Part shown: positions 8,289 to 14,879 of the stretch, piece after piece | Layout of the letters: each line of letters starts with the position of its first letter | How positions within the stretch are numbered: position 1 is the stretch's first letter | From: Planctomyces sp. | GTDB taxonomy: Bacteria > Planctomycetota > Planctomycetia > Planctomycetales > Planctomycetaceae | Direction of reading: 5' to 3' | DNA: 34,093 bases | Assembly: GCA_005798445.1 (NCBI GenBank) | Contig: SYJG01000273.1 | Span: 1-34,093 of the forward strand | The notes under the pieces: model-generated | Seen by the model: only the letters and a program-made list of their open reading frames with translations | What the model was told of the DNA's origin: nothing | Databases searched by the model: none | Position numbers and translations under genes: made by a program

Positions 8289-8327
8289 GCTCCCTCTCCC
8301 TTTGGGTGTGGGTTGGGGTGAGGGAGC
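8289..8327. repeat. CCCTCTCCC...GGGGTGAGGG element between genes
   Basis: Arms gctccctc (8289-8296) and gagggagc (8320-8327) pair. The segment 8291-8325 shares both flanks with the in-gene copy at 2771-2805. It lies in the divergent gap before the membrane protein gene. Confidence 0.85.
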
Positions 8328-8360
8328 CGATTGTTGATTCGACGTCGAACACTTTTCGCA

Positions 8361-8404
8361 TCCCTCATCCGGCCTTTGGCCACCTTCTCCCGAAGGGAGA
8401 AGGG
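8361..8404. repeat. CCCTCATCCGGCC...CTTCTCCC element
   Basis: It contains two hairpins, ggcc/ggcc (ccggcctttggcc) and ccttctccc/gggagaagg. It has the layout of the common dispersed CCCTCATCC-type elements and lies next to the related element at 8289-8327. Confidence 0.7.
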
Positions 8405-8497
8405 CGGCACTCGTTGCACAACTCGGCTCCCCTGTTCCCGCACGGTTGTCATTCGATAGAGTCCCGCGCCGCTGATGGAGCGGCGAATTGAACTGTT

Positions 8498-8503
8498 GAG
8501 GAG
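8498..8503 (+). promoter_or_regulatory. Ribosome binding site of the membrane protein gene
   Basis: GAGGAG lies 5 bases before the ATG at 8509 and fixes that start. Confidence 0.85.
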
Positions 8504-8508
8504 CGACG

Positions 8509-10128
8509 ATGCGTGCGACGAAGGTGTTGTTTTGGCTGGCTCAATTGGCCGGCGTGGCTGCGACGATCTGGTTGCTGTGGGGATCAGACATTCCGCTGGG
8601 TGTGCCGTCGGACAATTGGGTTTGGGATCGCATCACGTTTGATGCGGCAGAACTCAAAACAACCTCGCTTGGCTGGGTCGTCGCGGGAGTTGCAACGGTC
8701 GCCTATTTGGCTTTCTGCATGTTCGCCGACCGTCGTGTGCTCGAAGCCAATCGTTGGGAGATGACTGGCTGGCTCGCGGCGTTGGTCGTGGTCGGTGCAA
8801 TTTGGCAAGGGGTCGTTCAAGAATGTCCGCCGGACCCGAATCGGCTCAGCAAGACCGGCTGGGTGCTGTGGCTGCGAGGTTTTCAGGGCTACTACCTCGA
8901 AGCCAAAACTCGCGCGAGCCAAGAGCCGGACTATCTCGCCAAGTACGCCGATCGGATGCGCGAGGGGGATGTGCTGCACTTCGGCACGCATCCGCCGGGA
9001 TTCATTCAGCTCAACAAGGTGGTCATTGGAATCGTCAGCCGCTCGCCGACGTTGCAAGGCTGGCTGCTGGAATATCAGCCGGAGTCAGTGCGAGCCGGCC
9101 TGGATGTGCTCGCGAAGAATTCCGCCGGCTCGGCAACGCCGCTGACCGAAGTGGATCGTGCGGCGTTGTGGCTGATGGGAATGTTGACCGCGATCGCCGC
9201 GATGGTCACCGTCATACCTCTATTCTGTCTGGTGCGCCGGACGTGCGGACGCGAGACCGCTTGGCGAATCGTCTGCTTCTGGCCGCTGATTCCCGCATTG
9301 GCGGTCTTTCATCCAGTCTCGGATTTGTGGCTGCCGTTTTGGGGGGCGTTGTTCCTGGCGGTGTGGGGCCGAGCGTGGTCGCGACGTTCGTGGCCGAACG
9401 GATTGCTGGCCGGCATCGTGATGTCGATCGGAATGCGGTTGAGCCTCGCGATGTTGCCAGTCGCATTCCTTGCCGCACTCTGGACGCTCGCCGATTTTCT
9501 GTTCGCTGAGTCCCCCGATCCGATCACAACTCGGTTCAAGCAACTGGTGGCCTGTGTGGCAGCGGCGCTCGCCAGCTTCGCCGCTCAAGTCGGTCTGGCC
9601 TACTGGATGTCGTCGCTCGATCTGCCTGCCGTGTGGCTTCAAAACCTTCGCAATCATGCCGGCTTCTACGAGCAGTACTCGCGGACGTACTCGTCGTGGC
9701 TGATGGTCAATCCAATCGAGCTCGCACTGTCGATCGGCACTCCGATTTTTCTGTTCGCCGTCTCGACGTGGTTGAGCGGCACAAAAGGGAGCTTGCGTTC
9801 CGGCCGCTCGCTGGCGAGCTTTCGGCTGTGGTGCCTCGTGACGCTCGTCGTGTTGTGGCTGAGCGGCAAGAACTCTGGCGAAGCAGCGCGGCTGTGGATC
9901 TTCCTGATGCCCTGGCTGCTGTGGGTCTGCGGCCGAGAGCCGGAAATCAGCGCCAAGATCGTCAACGGCCCCGGCCAAACACTTCCCGAATACGCGGGCA
10001 CCGAGGCTCGCGGCTGGATCTGCTTGCTGCTACTGCAAGCGATCGTCTGCACCGCGACCGTCAGCCGAGTCGATGGCTTTCACTTCCGAACGACCGCGCC
10101 AGTCGATGTCTCATCCGAATTCCAGTAA
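8509..10128 (+). CDS. Polytopic membrane protein, possibly glycosyltransferase-like
   Basis: This 539-residue protein has about ten or eleven hydrophobic helices (for example residues 6-24, 57-75, 84-102, 225-247, 258-300, 303-340, 345-375, 400-425, 440-480 and 500-520). A large non-membrane loop near residues 105-215 contains DVLHFGTHPPGFIQLNKVV. A loop with THPPGF or HPPG between early helices is seen in GT39/GT83-like mannosyl- and arabinosyl-transferases that use lipid-linked sugars, so a GT-C fold enzyme is possible. The classic acidic catalytic motif of those families was not confirmed. No operon partner gives context: the next gene is a Uma2 protein 331 bp downstream, across a repeat. 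The function is otherwise unknown. Confidence 0.85.
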   Translation: MRATKVLFWLAQLAGVAATIWLLWGSDIPLGVPSDNWVWDRITFDAAELKTTSLGWVVAGVATVAYLAFCMFADRRVLEANRWEMTGWLAALVVVGAIWQGVVQECPPDPNRLSKTGWVLWLRGFQGYYLEAKTRASQEPDYLAKYADRMREGDVLHFGTHPPGFIQLNKVVIGIVSRSPTLQGWLLEYQPESVRAGLDVLAKNSAGSATPLTEVDRAALWLMGMLTAIAAMVTVIPLFCLVRRTCGRETAWRIVCFWPLIPALAVFHPVSDLWLPFWGALFLAVWGRAWSRRSWPNGLLAGIVMSIGMRLSLAMLPVAFLAALWTLADFLFAESPDPITTRFKQLVACVAAALASFAAQVGLAYWMSSLDLPAVWLQNLRNHAGFYEQYSRTYSSWLMVNPIELALSIGTPIFLFAVSTWLSGTKGSLRSGRSLASFRLWCLVTLVVLWLSGKNSGEAARLWIFLMPWLLWVCGREPEISAKIVNGPGQTLPEYAGTEARGWICLLLLQAIVCTATVSRVDGFHFRTTAPVDVSSEFQ

Positions 10129-10144
10129 TAAACTGCGTTCATTG

Positions 10145-10318
10145 GGGAGGGCGAGGCTCCCGCCGAGCCGGGTCGGAGAGCACGCGTGATTCACGCACCG
10201 GCTCGGCGTGATTCACGCACCGGCTCTCGGCGTGATTCACGCACCGGCTCTCGGCGTGATTCACGCACCGGCTCTCGGCGTGATTCACGCACCGGCTCGG
10301 CGGGAGCCTCGCCCTCCC
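10145..10318. repeat. GAGGCTCC-family palindrome, copy 2, with expanded loop
   Basis: Perfect 25-base arms at 10145-10169 and 10294-10318 (core gaggctcccgccgagcc) match copies 1 and 3. The loop is 124 bases instead of about 30 because it contains a tandem array. The loop beginning (gggtcggagag...) is the reverse complement of the copy 1 loop, so the two copies are inserted in opposite directions. Confidence 0.95.
10185..10298. repeat. Five-unit direct tandem repeat
   Basis: The 20-base unit cgtgattcacgcaccggctc starts at 10185, 10207, 10231, 10255 and 10279. The first interval is 22 bases and the next three are 24 (an extra tc is present). Each unit contains the small palindrome cgtgattcacg. 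There are no unique spacers, so it is not a CRISPR array. Confidence 0.95.
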
Positions 10319-10459
10319 GAACAACGGCGCAGATTTCAATTGGAGTTCGGAACACCCGCAGGTGCCGAGAAATGAGTGTTGGCCAATTCGCTGCTTGGCC
10401 CGAAGTCAAATCGCGATAGACTGTCGCTGCGAAGTGGAAGTGACTTCTTGGGGAACTCC

Positions 10460-11125
10460 ATGATGATCGCCACTGAACTTGCTCCGCCAGAGACGCTGGC
10501 CGAATTGATGGACCGATTGGGAAACGTCCCGCTCGATCGCATTCGCATGATCCCCGTGCCGGGCACGGCAACTGTGGACGACGTCCTCCGCCTGTGCGAC
10601 CGCGAACCCAAACGCTTGTGCGAACTGATCGACGGCGTGCTTGTGGAGAAAGTCCTGGGAAATCAGGAATCTCGGCTGGTCGCACGGTTGATTCAGGCGT
10701 TGGAGAATTATCTCGACGAACACGATATCGGCATCGTCTCCGGAGCGGATGGACCACACCAGATTCACGACGATCAAGTCCGATTTCCCGACGTCGCTTT
10801 CATCGGTTACGAACGAATCCCTAATGGGGCCGACCCTGGCACTCCTGTTCCAGAGTGGATTCCGACGCTCGCCGTCGAGGTCATCAGCAAGAAGAACACG
10901 AAAGCCGAAATGTCTCGCAAGCTGCGTGACTACTTCGAGGCGGGAGTCGAACTGGTTTGGTACGTCGATCCGCCGACCCGCAGCGTGCGGGTGTATCGCT
11001 CACCGGAGTCGTGCGTCACTCTGACCGACACGGACAGTCTCGACGGTGAAAACGTCCTGCCGGGCTTCCACCTTGCCATCCGCGAGTGGTTCGACCGAGC
11101 CTTGCGCGTGCGGCCGAATTCGTAA
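10460..11125 (+). CDS. Uma2 family (DUF820) PD-(D/E)XK endonuclease-like protein
   Basis: This 221-residue protein has the Uma2 layout: an N-terminal region with LCELIDGVLVEKVLG (52-67), then VRFPDVAFIGYER (Asp111), PTLAVEVISKKNT (Glu140) and KLRDYFEAGVELVWYVDP (154-171), followed by a strand pair with RVYR. Asp111 and Glu140 are the expected metal-binding residues of the restriction-nuclease-like fold. The family is abundant in Planctomycetes and Cyanobacteria, usually as isolated copies, and no biological role is established. The start is ATG at 10460 (or the adjacent ATG at 10463), with GGGGA just upstream. A GTG at 10376 would add 28 residues unlike the family. Confidence 0.92.
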   Translation: MMIATELAPPETLAELMDRLGNVPLDRIRMIPVPGTATVDDVLRLCDREPKRLCELIDGVLVEKVLGNQESRLVARLIQALENYLDEHDIGIVSGADGPHQIHDDQVRFPDVAFIGYERIPNGADPGTPVPEWIPTLAVEVISKKNTKAEMSRKLRDYFEAGVELVWYVDPPTRSVRVYRSPESCVTLTDTDSLDGENVLPGFHLAIREWFDRALRVRPNS

Positions 11126-11128
11126 ATC

Positions 11129-11300
11129 GTGGGGCAGGCTAATTCGTGAAGTTGCACAGTTCGTAACCCGACGCGTAAGCAAGGGCGAGCGTTTCACAAA
11201 CACCAATTCCTCGCGCCTTGCAGCGCCCGCCCTCGCTTACGCTTCGGGTTACGGTTTCTCCAATTCTAAAAAACTGGCCAGCCCTGAAAACCTGCCCCAC
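11129..11300. repeat. Nested palindrome filling a convergent gap
   Basis: The outer arms gtggggcaggct (11129-11140) and acctgccccac (to 11300) pair with one mismatch. The inner 25-base arms at 11163-11187 and 11228-11252 pair with two mismatches (core cgtaagcaagggcg / cgccctcgcttacg). The element starts 3 bases after the Uma2 stop and its last base is the first plus-strand base of the metallohydrolase stop triplet, so it occupies the whole convergent gap. Confidence 0.92.
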
Positions 11301-12940
11301 TATCGCGCCGTCTCTAACTTGCCACGATAGAACTCCAACGCCTCGCGGTACTCAGCCAGTTCGGCCTCGCTGAGCACCTCTTTGTTGCGTGCGATTTCTT
11401 CCTCGCAACGCTGGATCAAGTAGCGGACTTGGTCGCGTGTCGGACGCACGGGGGATCCCTCGTAGTCCACAAACGCGGGCGCGGAATGCGCGAATCGAAT
11501 GCGTCCGCTGGGCAACTTCTCAATGCAACGCACGGCCCACCACATCGAGTCATCGAAAAACACGCCGTCGTCATCATTCTCGAAGAGTCTCGTCACGAAG
11601 TGACCGTCAAACTGACGTTTACTCTTGGGATGTGTCGTCATGACAAGTTCACCATTCACGATCAGCTCAACGCGGTCAATCAAATGTTCGCTCTCGATGG
11701 TCCCCGTCGGGGACAAGACATCGAAGCCATTTGGCTTTTTCTTTTTCCGCACGGAGAACCTGAACTGGCCATTGCGTCCCTGAAGCAACAGCATCGGCCC
11801 CGTTGTCACGAAGCTGCGCCCCTCATTCAGTCGCCTCTGCCAGAGTTCCGGCGTGAACTTCTCACTGCCGAGATCGACGTAGACTCGGCTGAAGCCAGCG
11901 GGGACGGGATGCACGCCGTTGGCGGTGCCGGCGGTCGGACGCATTCGCAGGCCGCAGTTGAGCATCGCGTAGTACTGCTCCCAGCCGTAGTGCAGCCAGC
12001 CGAGTTCGGTGAAGCCCTCTTTGTCGGTCTCGATGCGCGGGTTGTCGCGCCAGTTGTTTTCGAGCGTCCAGGATTTGAACGCGAACTCGGTACGCCAGAT
12101 GTGATTGTTCGACAGCGGGTACAGGTCCGCTTTCATCACCGGCGCGATGATCGGCGTCCAGGCCCACGAATGTTTTTCGAGGTCGAGCAACGCTCCTTGC
12201 CGACGCGCCTCCTCGGCGACAGCCTTCAGCGGCGGGATGCCGATTTTGAGCGGCTCCTTCTGGCCGAGGATCAGCACCGCGCCGAGCGTGTGACGCTTCG
12301 TGCCGACCGAGAAGATCTCGTACTCGGTGTTGAACGGGACGATCGCGTGCGTCGGATCGGCGAAGATCGGAGTGGTCGGGATTGGCTGCGGATCGACTCG
12401 GCCTTTCTCCGGCAGCGTGTGTGTCACCGTGACCCATTGTGACATCGGGTAGATCATGTTGAGGTCTTCGGCCAGTACGACGTTGGACAACTCCGAGATC
12501 GCTCGATGGACGTGCGTGTCGCCGGAATACCAGCCCCTTTTGGCCATGTTGATCCAGCGTTTGAGCTTGATCGTGACGGTGACCGGCTTGTCGGCCACTT
12601 CGACTTCTTGCGTGGCGGTCAAGTACTCCTTGCCCCGTTCGACGGTCAGCGTGTACTTGCCGGGAGGCAGTTCGGCGACGAACGGATGCGCCGACAGCGT
12701 CGTGTGCTTCTCGATGCTCTTCTCGCGCGCTCGGTCGTAGACGATCGCCGAGCCATTCGGATCGGCCGACTTCGCGAAGAACCATTTTTGTTCTCCGTCC
12801 GCCGACTGAATGTAAAGCCGAGCCGGCAACCGTTGTCCGGACTCCGCGTCACGAATCTCGCCGCGCAGTTCCGCAGCCGACAACTCGGCGGCCAGCATCC
12901 CGATCAAGCAGACGACCGACAACACACGCCATCCAAACAT
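11300..12940 (-). CDS. Secreted CehA/McbA-like (PHP-type) metallohydrolase
   Basis: This 546-residue protein has an N-terminal signal peptide (MFGWRVLSVVCLIGMLAAELSA). Next is an Ig-like, carboxypeptidase-regulatory-like domain (residues 24-128: RGEIRDAESGQRLPARLYI ... PPGKYTLTVERGKEY). A PHP-like catalytic domain follows, beginning WYSGDTHVH (138-145) with the metal-binding pair His143 and His145, then LDLEKHSWAW and further His/Asp candidates. CehA and McbA hydrolyse carbaryl, but most relatives in this family have no known substrate, so only metal-dependent hydrolysis outside the cytoplasm is inferred. The start at 12940 has GGGAG 6 bases upstream. It faces the Uma2 gene tail to tail and could share a transcript with the NUDIX gene upstream. 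Confidence 0.88.
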   Translation of the reverse strand: MFGWRVLSVVCLIGMLAAELSAAELRGEIRDAESGQRLPARLYIQSADGEQKWFFAKSADPNGSAIVYDRAREKSIEKHTTLSAHPFVAELPPGKYTLTVERGKEYLTATQEVEVADKPVTVTIKLKRWINMAKRGWYSGDTHVHRAISELSNVVLAEDLNMIYPMSQWVTVTHTLPEKGRVDPQPIPTTPIFADPTHAIVPFNTEYEIFSVGTKRHTLGAVLILGQKEPLKIGIPPLKAVAEEARRQGALLDLEKHSWAWTPIIAPVMKADLYPLSNNHIWRTEFAFKSWTLENNWRDNPRIETDKEGFTELGWLHYGWEQYYAMLNCGLRMRPTAGTANGVHPVPAGFSRVYVDLGSEKFTPELWQRRLNEGRSFVTTGPMLLLQGRNGQFRFSVRKKKKPNGFDVLSPTGTIESEHLIDRVELIVNGELVMTTHPKSKRQFDGHFVTRLFENDDDGVFFDDSMWWAVRCIEKLPSGRIRFAHSAPAFVDYEGSPVRPTRDQVRYLIQRCEEEIARNKEVLSEAELAEYREALEFYRGKLETAR

Positions 12941-12946
12941 GCGAAT

Positions 12947-12951
12947 CTCCC
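12947..12951 (-). promoter_or_regulatory. Ribosome binding site of the metallohydrolase gene
   Basis: GGGAG on the minus strand, 6 bases before the ATG at 12940. It agrees with a start that gives a complete signal peptide. Confidence 0.75.
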
Positions 12952-12968
12952 GAAGAAGTCTTGCGATT

Positions 12969-13044
12969 CATCTTCCACCCTCCATTTTCGCCTGCCGCAT
13001 TCATTTTTGAAATTCGGCAGGCGGAATATGAAGGGCGGAAGATG
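12969..13044. repeat. CATCTTCC...GGAAGATG palindrome overlapping the NUDIX 3' end
   Basis: Arms of about 34 bases (from catcttccaccctcc at 12969 to gggcggaagatg at 13044) pair with several mismatches. The centre gcctgccg/cggcaggc pairs perfectly. The right half encodes the last residues and the stop codon of the NUDIX protein (HIPPAEFQK, stop at 13001). Confidence 0.85.
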
Positions 13045-13549
13045 GGGACAAGGATTGATTGGCTCGATACCACTCAAACGCGATGCGAAACGGTGGCGAG
13101 AATTGCTCCGGAGACCGCGCGAGCCATTCGTCGATCTCGCCCAGTTCGTAGAACGCCCCCCCCGCGATCTCGCCGGGATCGAACTGCGGCGGCATATCGG
13201 TGATCGTGCGGTACAACACCGTGAACTCGTTCGCCGTCTCCGGCCCGGCTGGGAATTTGGCCAGCCGTTCGACGGGCGACATCAGCCCCAACTCTTCCTG
13301 CATCTCGCGCGGAGCGGTCTCGTCGTAATCTTCGCCAGCCGAGACATGCCCCGATGCCGACGACGTGTAACACAACGGGTACTCGTCTTTCGTCGCCGAC
13401 CGCTGCTGCAACAGCAATCTCCCTCGCGAATCGAAGACGAAGATCGAGACGGCTCGATGGAACAGCTTGCGACGATGCACCTCGGATCGAGCCATCTGGC
13501 CAATCACGTGGTCTTGGTCATCCACAATATCGAAGAGTTCTTCCGGCAT
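13001..13549 (-). CDS. NUDIX hydrolase (IPP isomerase/YfcD-like)
   Basis: This 182-residue cytoplasmic NUDIX protein has a perfect Nudix box, [20 protein letters not shown] followed by LGL (residues 67-89), fitting GX5EX7REUXEEXGU. The opening [38 protein letters not shown] is typical of the isopentenyl-diphosphate-isomerase-like NUDIX subgroup that includes YfcD. True Idi enzymes need further Cys/Glu residues that were not confirmed, so nucleoside-diphosphate-type hydrolysis is the safer role. The ATG at 13549 is only 7 bases from the palindrome at 13557-13636 and has no ribosome site. The last residues come from the palindrome at 12969-13044, so repeats bound this gene on both sides. Confidence 0.93.
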   Translation of the reverse strand: MPEELFDIVDDQDHVIGQMARSEVHRRKLFHRAVSIFVFDSRGRLLLQQRSATKDEYPLCYTSSASGHVSAGEDYDETAPREMQEELGLMSPVERLAKFPAGPETANEFTVLYRTITDMPPQFDPGEIAGGAFYELGEIDEWLARSPEQFSPPFRIAFEWYRANQSLSPSSALHIPPAEFQK

Positions 13550-13556
13550 TTGATTC

Positions 13557-13636
13557 GGGAGAGCGAGGCTCCCGCCGAGCCGGAACGATGGTCATCGCGA
13601 CATTCGGACTCGGCTCGGCGGGAGCCTCGTCCTCCC
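13557..13636. repeat. GAGGCTCC-family palindrome, copy 3
   Basis: Arms of 25 bases at 13557-13581 and 13612-13636 pair with two mismatches (core gaggctcccgccgagcc). The 30-base loop differs from those of copies 1 and 2. It fills the gap between two minus-strand genes, ending one base from the BFN stop codon and 7 bases from the NUDIX start. Confidence 0.94.
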
Positions 13637-13637
13637 A

Positions 13638-14036
13638 TCAAAGGACTTGCTCCAGCACATTCGAATCGACGTAGATTGGCAGGTGCGGGTCGTAGTGGAC
13701 GGCCAGCGCGATGGCGTCGCTGGGGCGACTGTCGATTTCGATCATGTTGACATCGCGACCGACTCGGATCTTCGCGAAATAGGTGTGGTCGCGCAGATCG
13801 CTGATGATGACACTCTGAGCTTCTCCGCCGAGCGCTTCGATGGTGGCCTTGAGCAAGTCGTGAGTCAGCGGTCTCTGCGGATATTCCTTTTTAATGCGGC
13901 GATCGATGCTGGTTGCCTCGAACAGGCCGATCAGGATCGGAAACATCCGCTCGCCTTCGACCTCGCGGAGATAGATCATCTGCTGGTCGTTGAGTTCGCT
14001 GATGATGATACGAGCAAGTTCCATCGGCACGAGCAC
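13638..14036 (-). CDS. Bifunctional nuclease family protein (BFN/DUF151)
   Basis: This 132-residue protein shows the BFN/DUF151 signature: MELARIIISELNDQQMIYLR, GERMFPILIGLFEATSIDRR, RPLTHDLLKATIEALGG, VIISDLRDHTYFAKI and the closing IEIDSRPSDAIALAVHYDPHLPIYV. The plant homologue is reported to have RNase and DNase activity; the bacterial role is poorly defined. The start at 14036 (GTG, giving MLVPMELARII) is chosen because AGAGGTG sits 4 bases upstream at 14041-14047 and bacterial family members often begin this way. ATG at 14024 is possible, and the open frame extends to 14111 without family-like sequence. Confidence 0.92.
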   Translation of the reverse strand: MLVPMELARIIISELNDQQMIYLREVEGERMFPILIGLFEATSIDRRIKKEYPQRPLTHDLLKATIEALGGEAQSVIISDLRDHTYFAKIRVGRDVNMIEIDSRPSDAIALAVHYDPHLPIYVDSNVLEQVL

Positions 14037-14491
14037 GGGACACCTCTTGTGGGTTGATTGGCCGGTCGGGGCAAGATTGTAAAGCTTTTTGGCGAGCGAT
14101 GCGCGAGTCAACTAGGGAAGGAAAACCGGGGAACTCGGTAACGGCGAATGAAGAATGAGTAACTGCCGCGCGGCGAAGCCGCAAAAGTGTTTTTTGCGAT
14201 GCGAGACAGAGGACTTGCGCGTCGTGCGAATTGCCACCCATGAATCATTTGGCTTTCGCCGGTTGCACCAACGCGTCTAGGCGGAACTCCAGAAATCGTG
14301 CGATGCAGAACCAATTGGCAAGCGAGGTTGCATCGACCCCACGGTCTTCATTCCGACAAAATGGAGAATTCCGAATAATTTTTGTGCGACTTTCGCGCGA
14401 ACTCCGTTGTTCTCGTTTAAGGGGACATTTTCGGGGCATTAGTGAGCGGGTCCACCCGTGGGTGGTCGTGCTGTCCGCTAAGGAACGGGAG

Positions 14492-14603
14492 CGCAATAAC
14501 TTCCCGAACCCGACGGGATGATAGCACGACGCGCAAGCGAGTGATCGTGGTCGGAACCACTCGCTTGCGCGTCGTGCTAACAGGACTTCGGGAAGTTATT
14601 GCG
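14492..14603. repeat. Nested perfect palindrome upstream of the giant gene
   Basis: The outer 17-base arms (14492-14508 and 14587-14603, cgcaataacttcccgaa) and inner 22-base arms (14522-14543 and 14558-14579, core gcacgacgcgcaagcgag) are both perfect. The inner loop is 14 bases. A perfect two-level cruciform suggests recent insertion or continuing conversion between the arms. Confidence 0.95.
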
Positions 14604-14866
14604 ACCCCGTTTCAAAACCTTTGAGGCCAGATGCCCACTGGTAATTAATTTGATCAGTCGGAACACGGTCGTGTCCGGCTCAATCGCAAAACGAACTAAA
14701 AAACTGGACGCTCGCGAGCTCCAGCTCATGATCGGATCCATCCATCAAATCAGATGTCGTCGAGTTGACGCCGCCTTGCTCGCTAGGGAGTTGCTCTCGC
14801 AATAGTCTGCCGCCAATTTTTTAGAGACCGGATGGCGCGTTCGTCGCGCCGCGTTCGCACTCAATG

Positions 14867-14872
14867 AAGGAG
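14867..14872 (+). promoter_or_regulatory. Ribosome binding site of the giant gene
   Basis: AAGGAG with a 7-base spacer to the ATG at 14880. An overlapping ATG at 14864 opens a different, short frame and is not the start. Confidence 0.9.
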
Positions 14873-14879
14873 TTACACC

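Larger units (their letters stand above)
10129..10459. other. Intergenic region dominated by an expanded palindrome
   Basis: This 331-bp stretch separates two + strand genes. Bases 10145-10318 are the GAGGCTCC-family element copy 2. The remaining 141 bp upstream of the Uma2 gene must hold any promoter; none was recognised. Confidence 0.6.
14037..14879. other. 843-bp gene-free divergent region upstream of the giant gene
   Basis: No credible gene was found here; short frames (for example 14599-14805) have no recognisable content. It holds a small hairpin at 14170-14182 (GCGGC-gaa-GCCGC) followed by AAAAGTG and six Ts, which resembles a terminator but has no matching upstream gene. A large nested palindrome follows at 14492-14603. 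The roughly 270 bp between that palindrome and the giant gene is relatively A/T-rich and is the likely promoter and leader region. No specific promoter could be assigned. Confidence 0.6.

Noticed and set aside
8509..10128. Firm assignment as a GT39/GT83 glycosyltransferase
   Set aside because: Only the HPPG-type loop and polytopic layout agree; the catalytic acidic motif could not be confirmed by eye.
10185..10298. Possible CRISPR array
   Set aside because: The units are directly adjacent with no unique spacers, and they sit inside a palindrome loop. No cas genes are present.
11429..13750. Two plus-strand frames (11429-12442 and 12506-13750) opposite the metallohydrolase and NUDIX genes
   Set aside because: The minus-strand frames have a signal peptide, PHP motifs and a perfect Nudix box, while the plus-strand products are featureless.
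14170..14196. Rho-independent terminator on the plus strand
   Set aside because: The hairpin and T-run are separated by AAAAGTG and no plus-strand gene ends upstream. It is kept only as a note in the intergenic entry.
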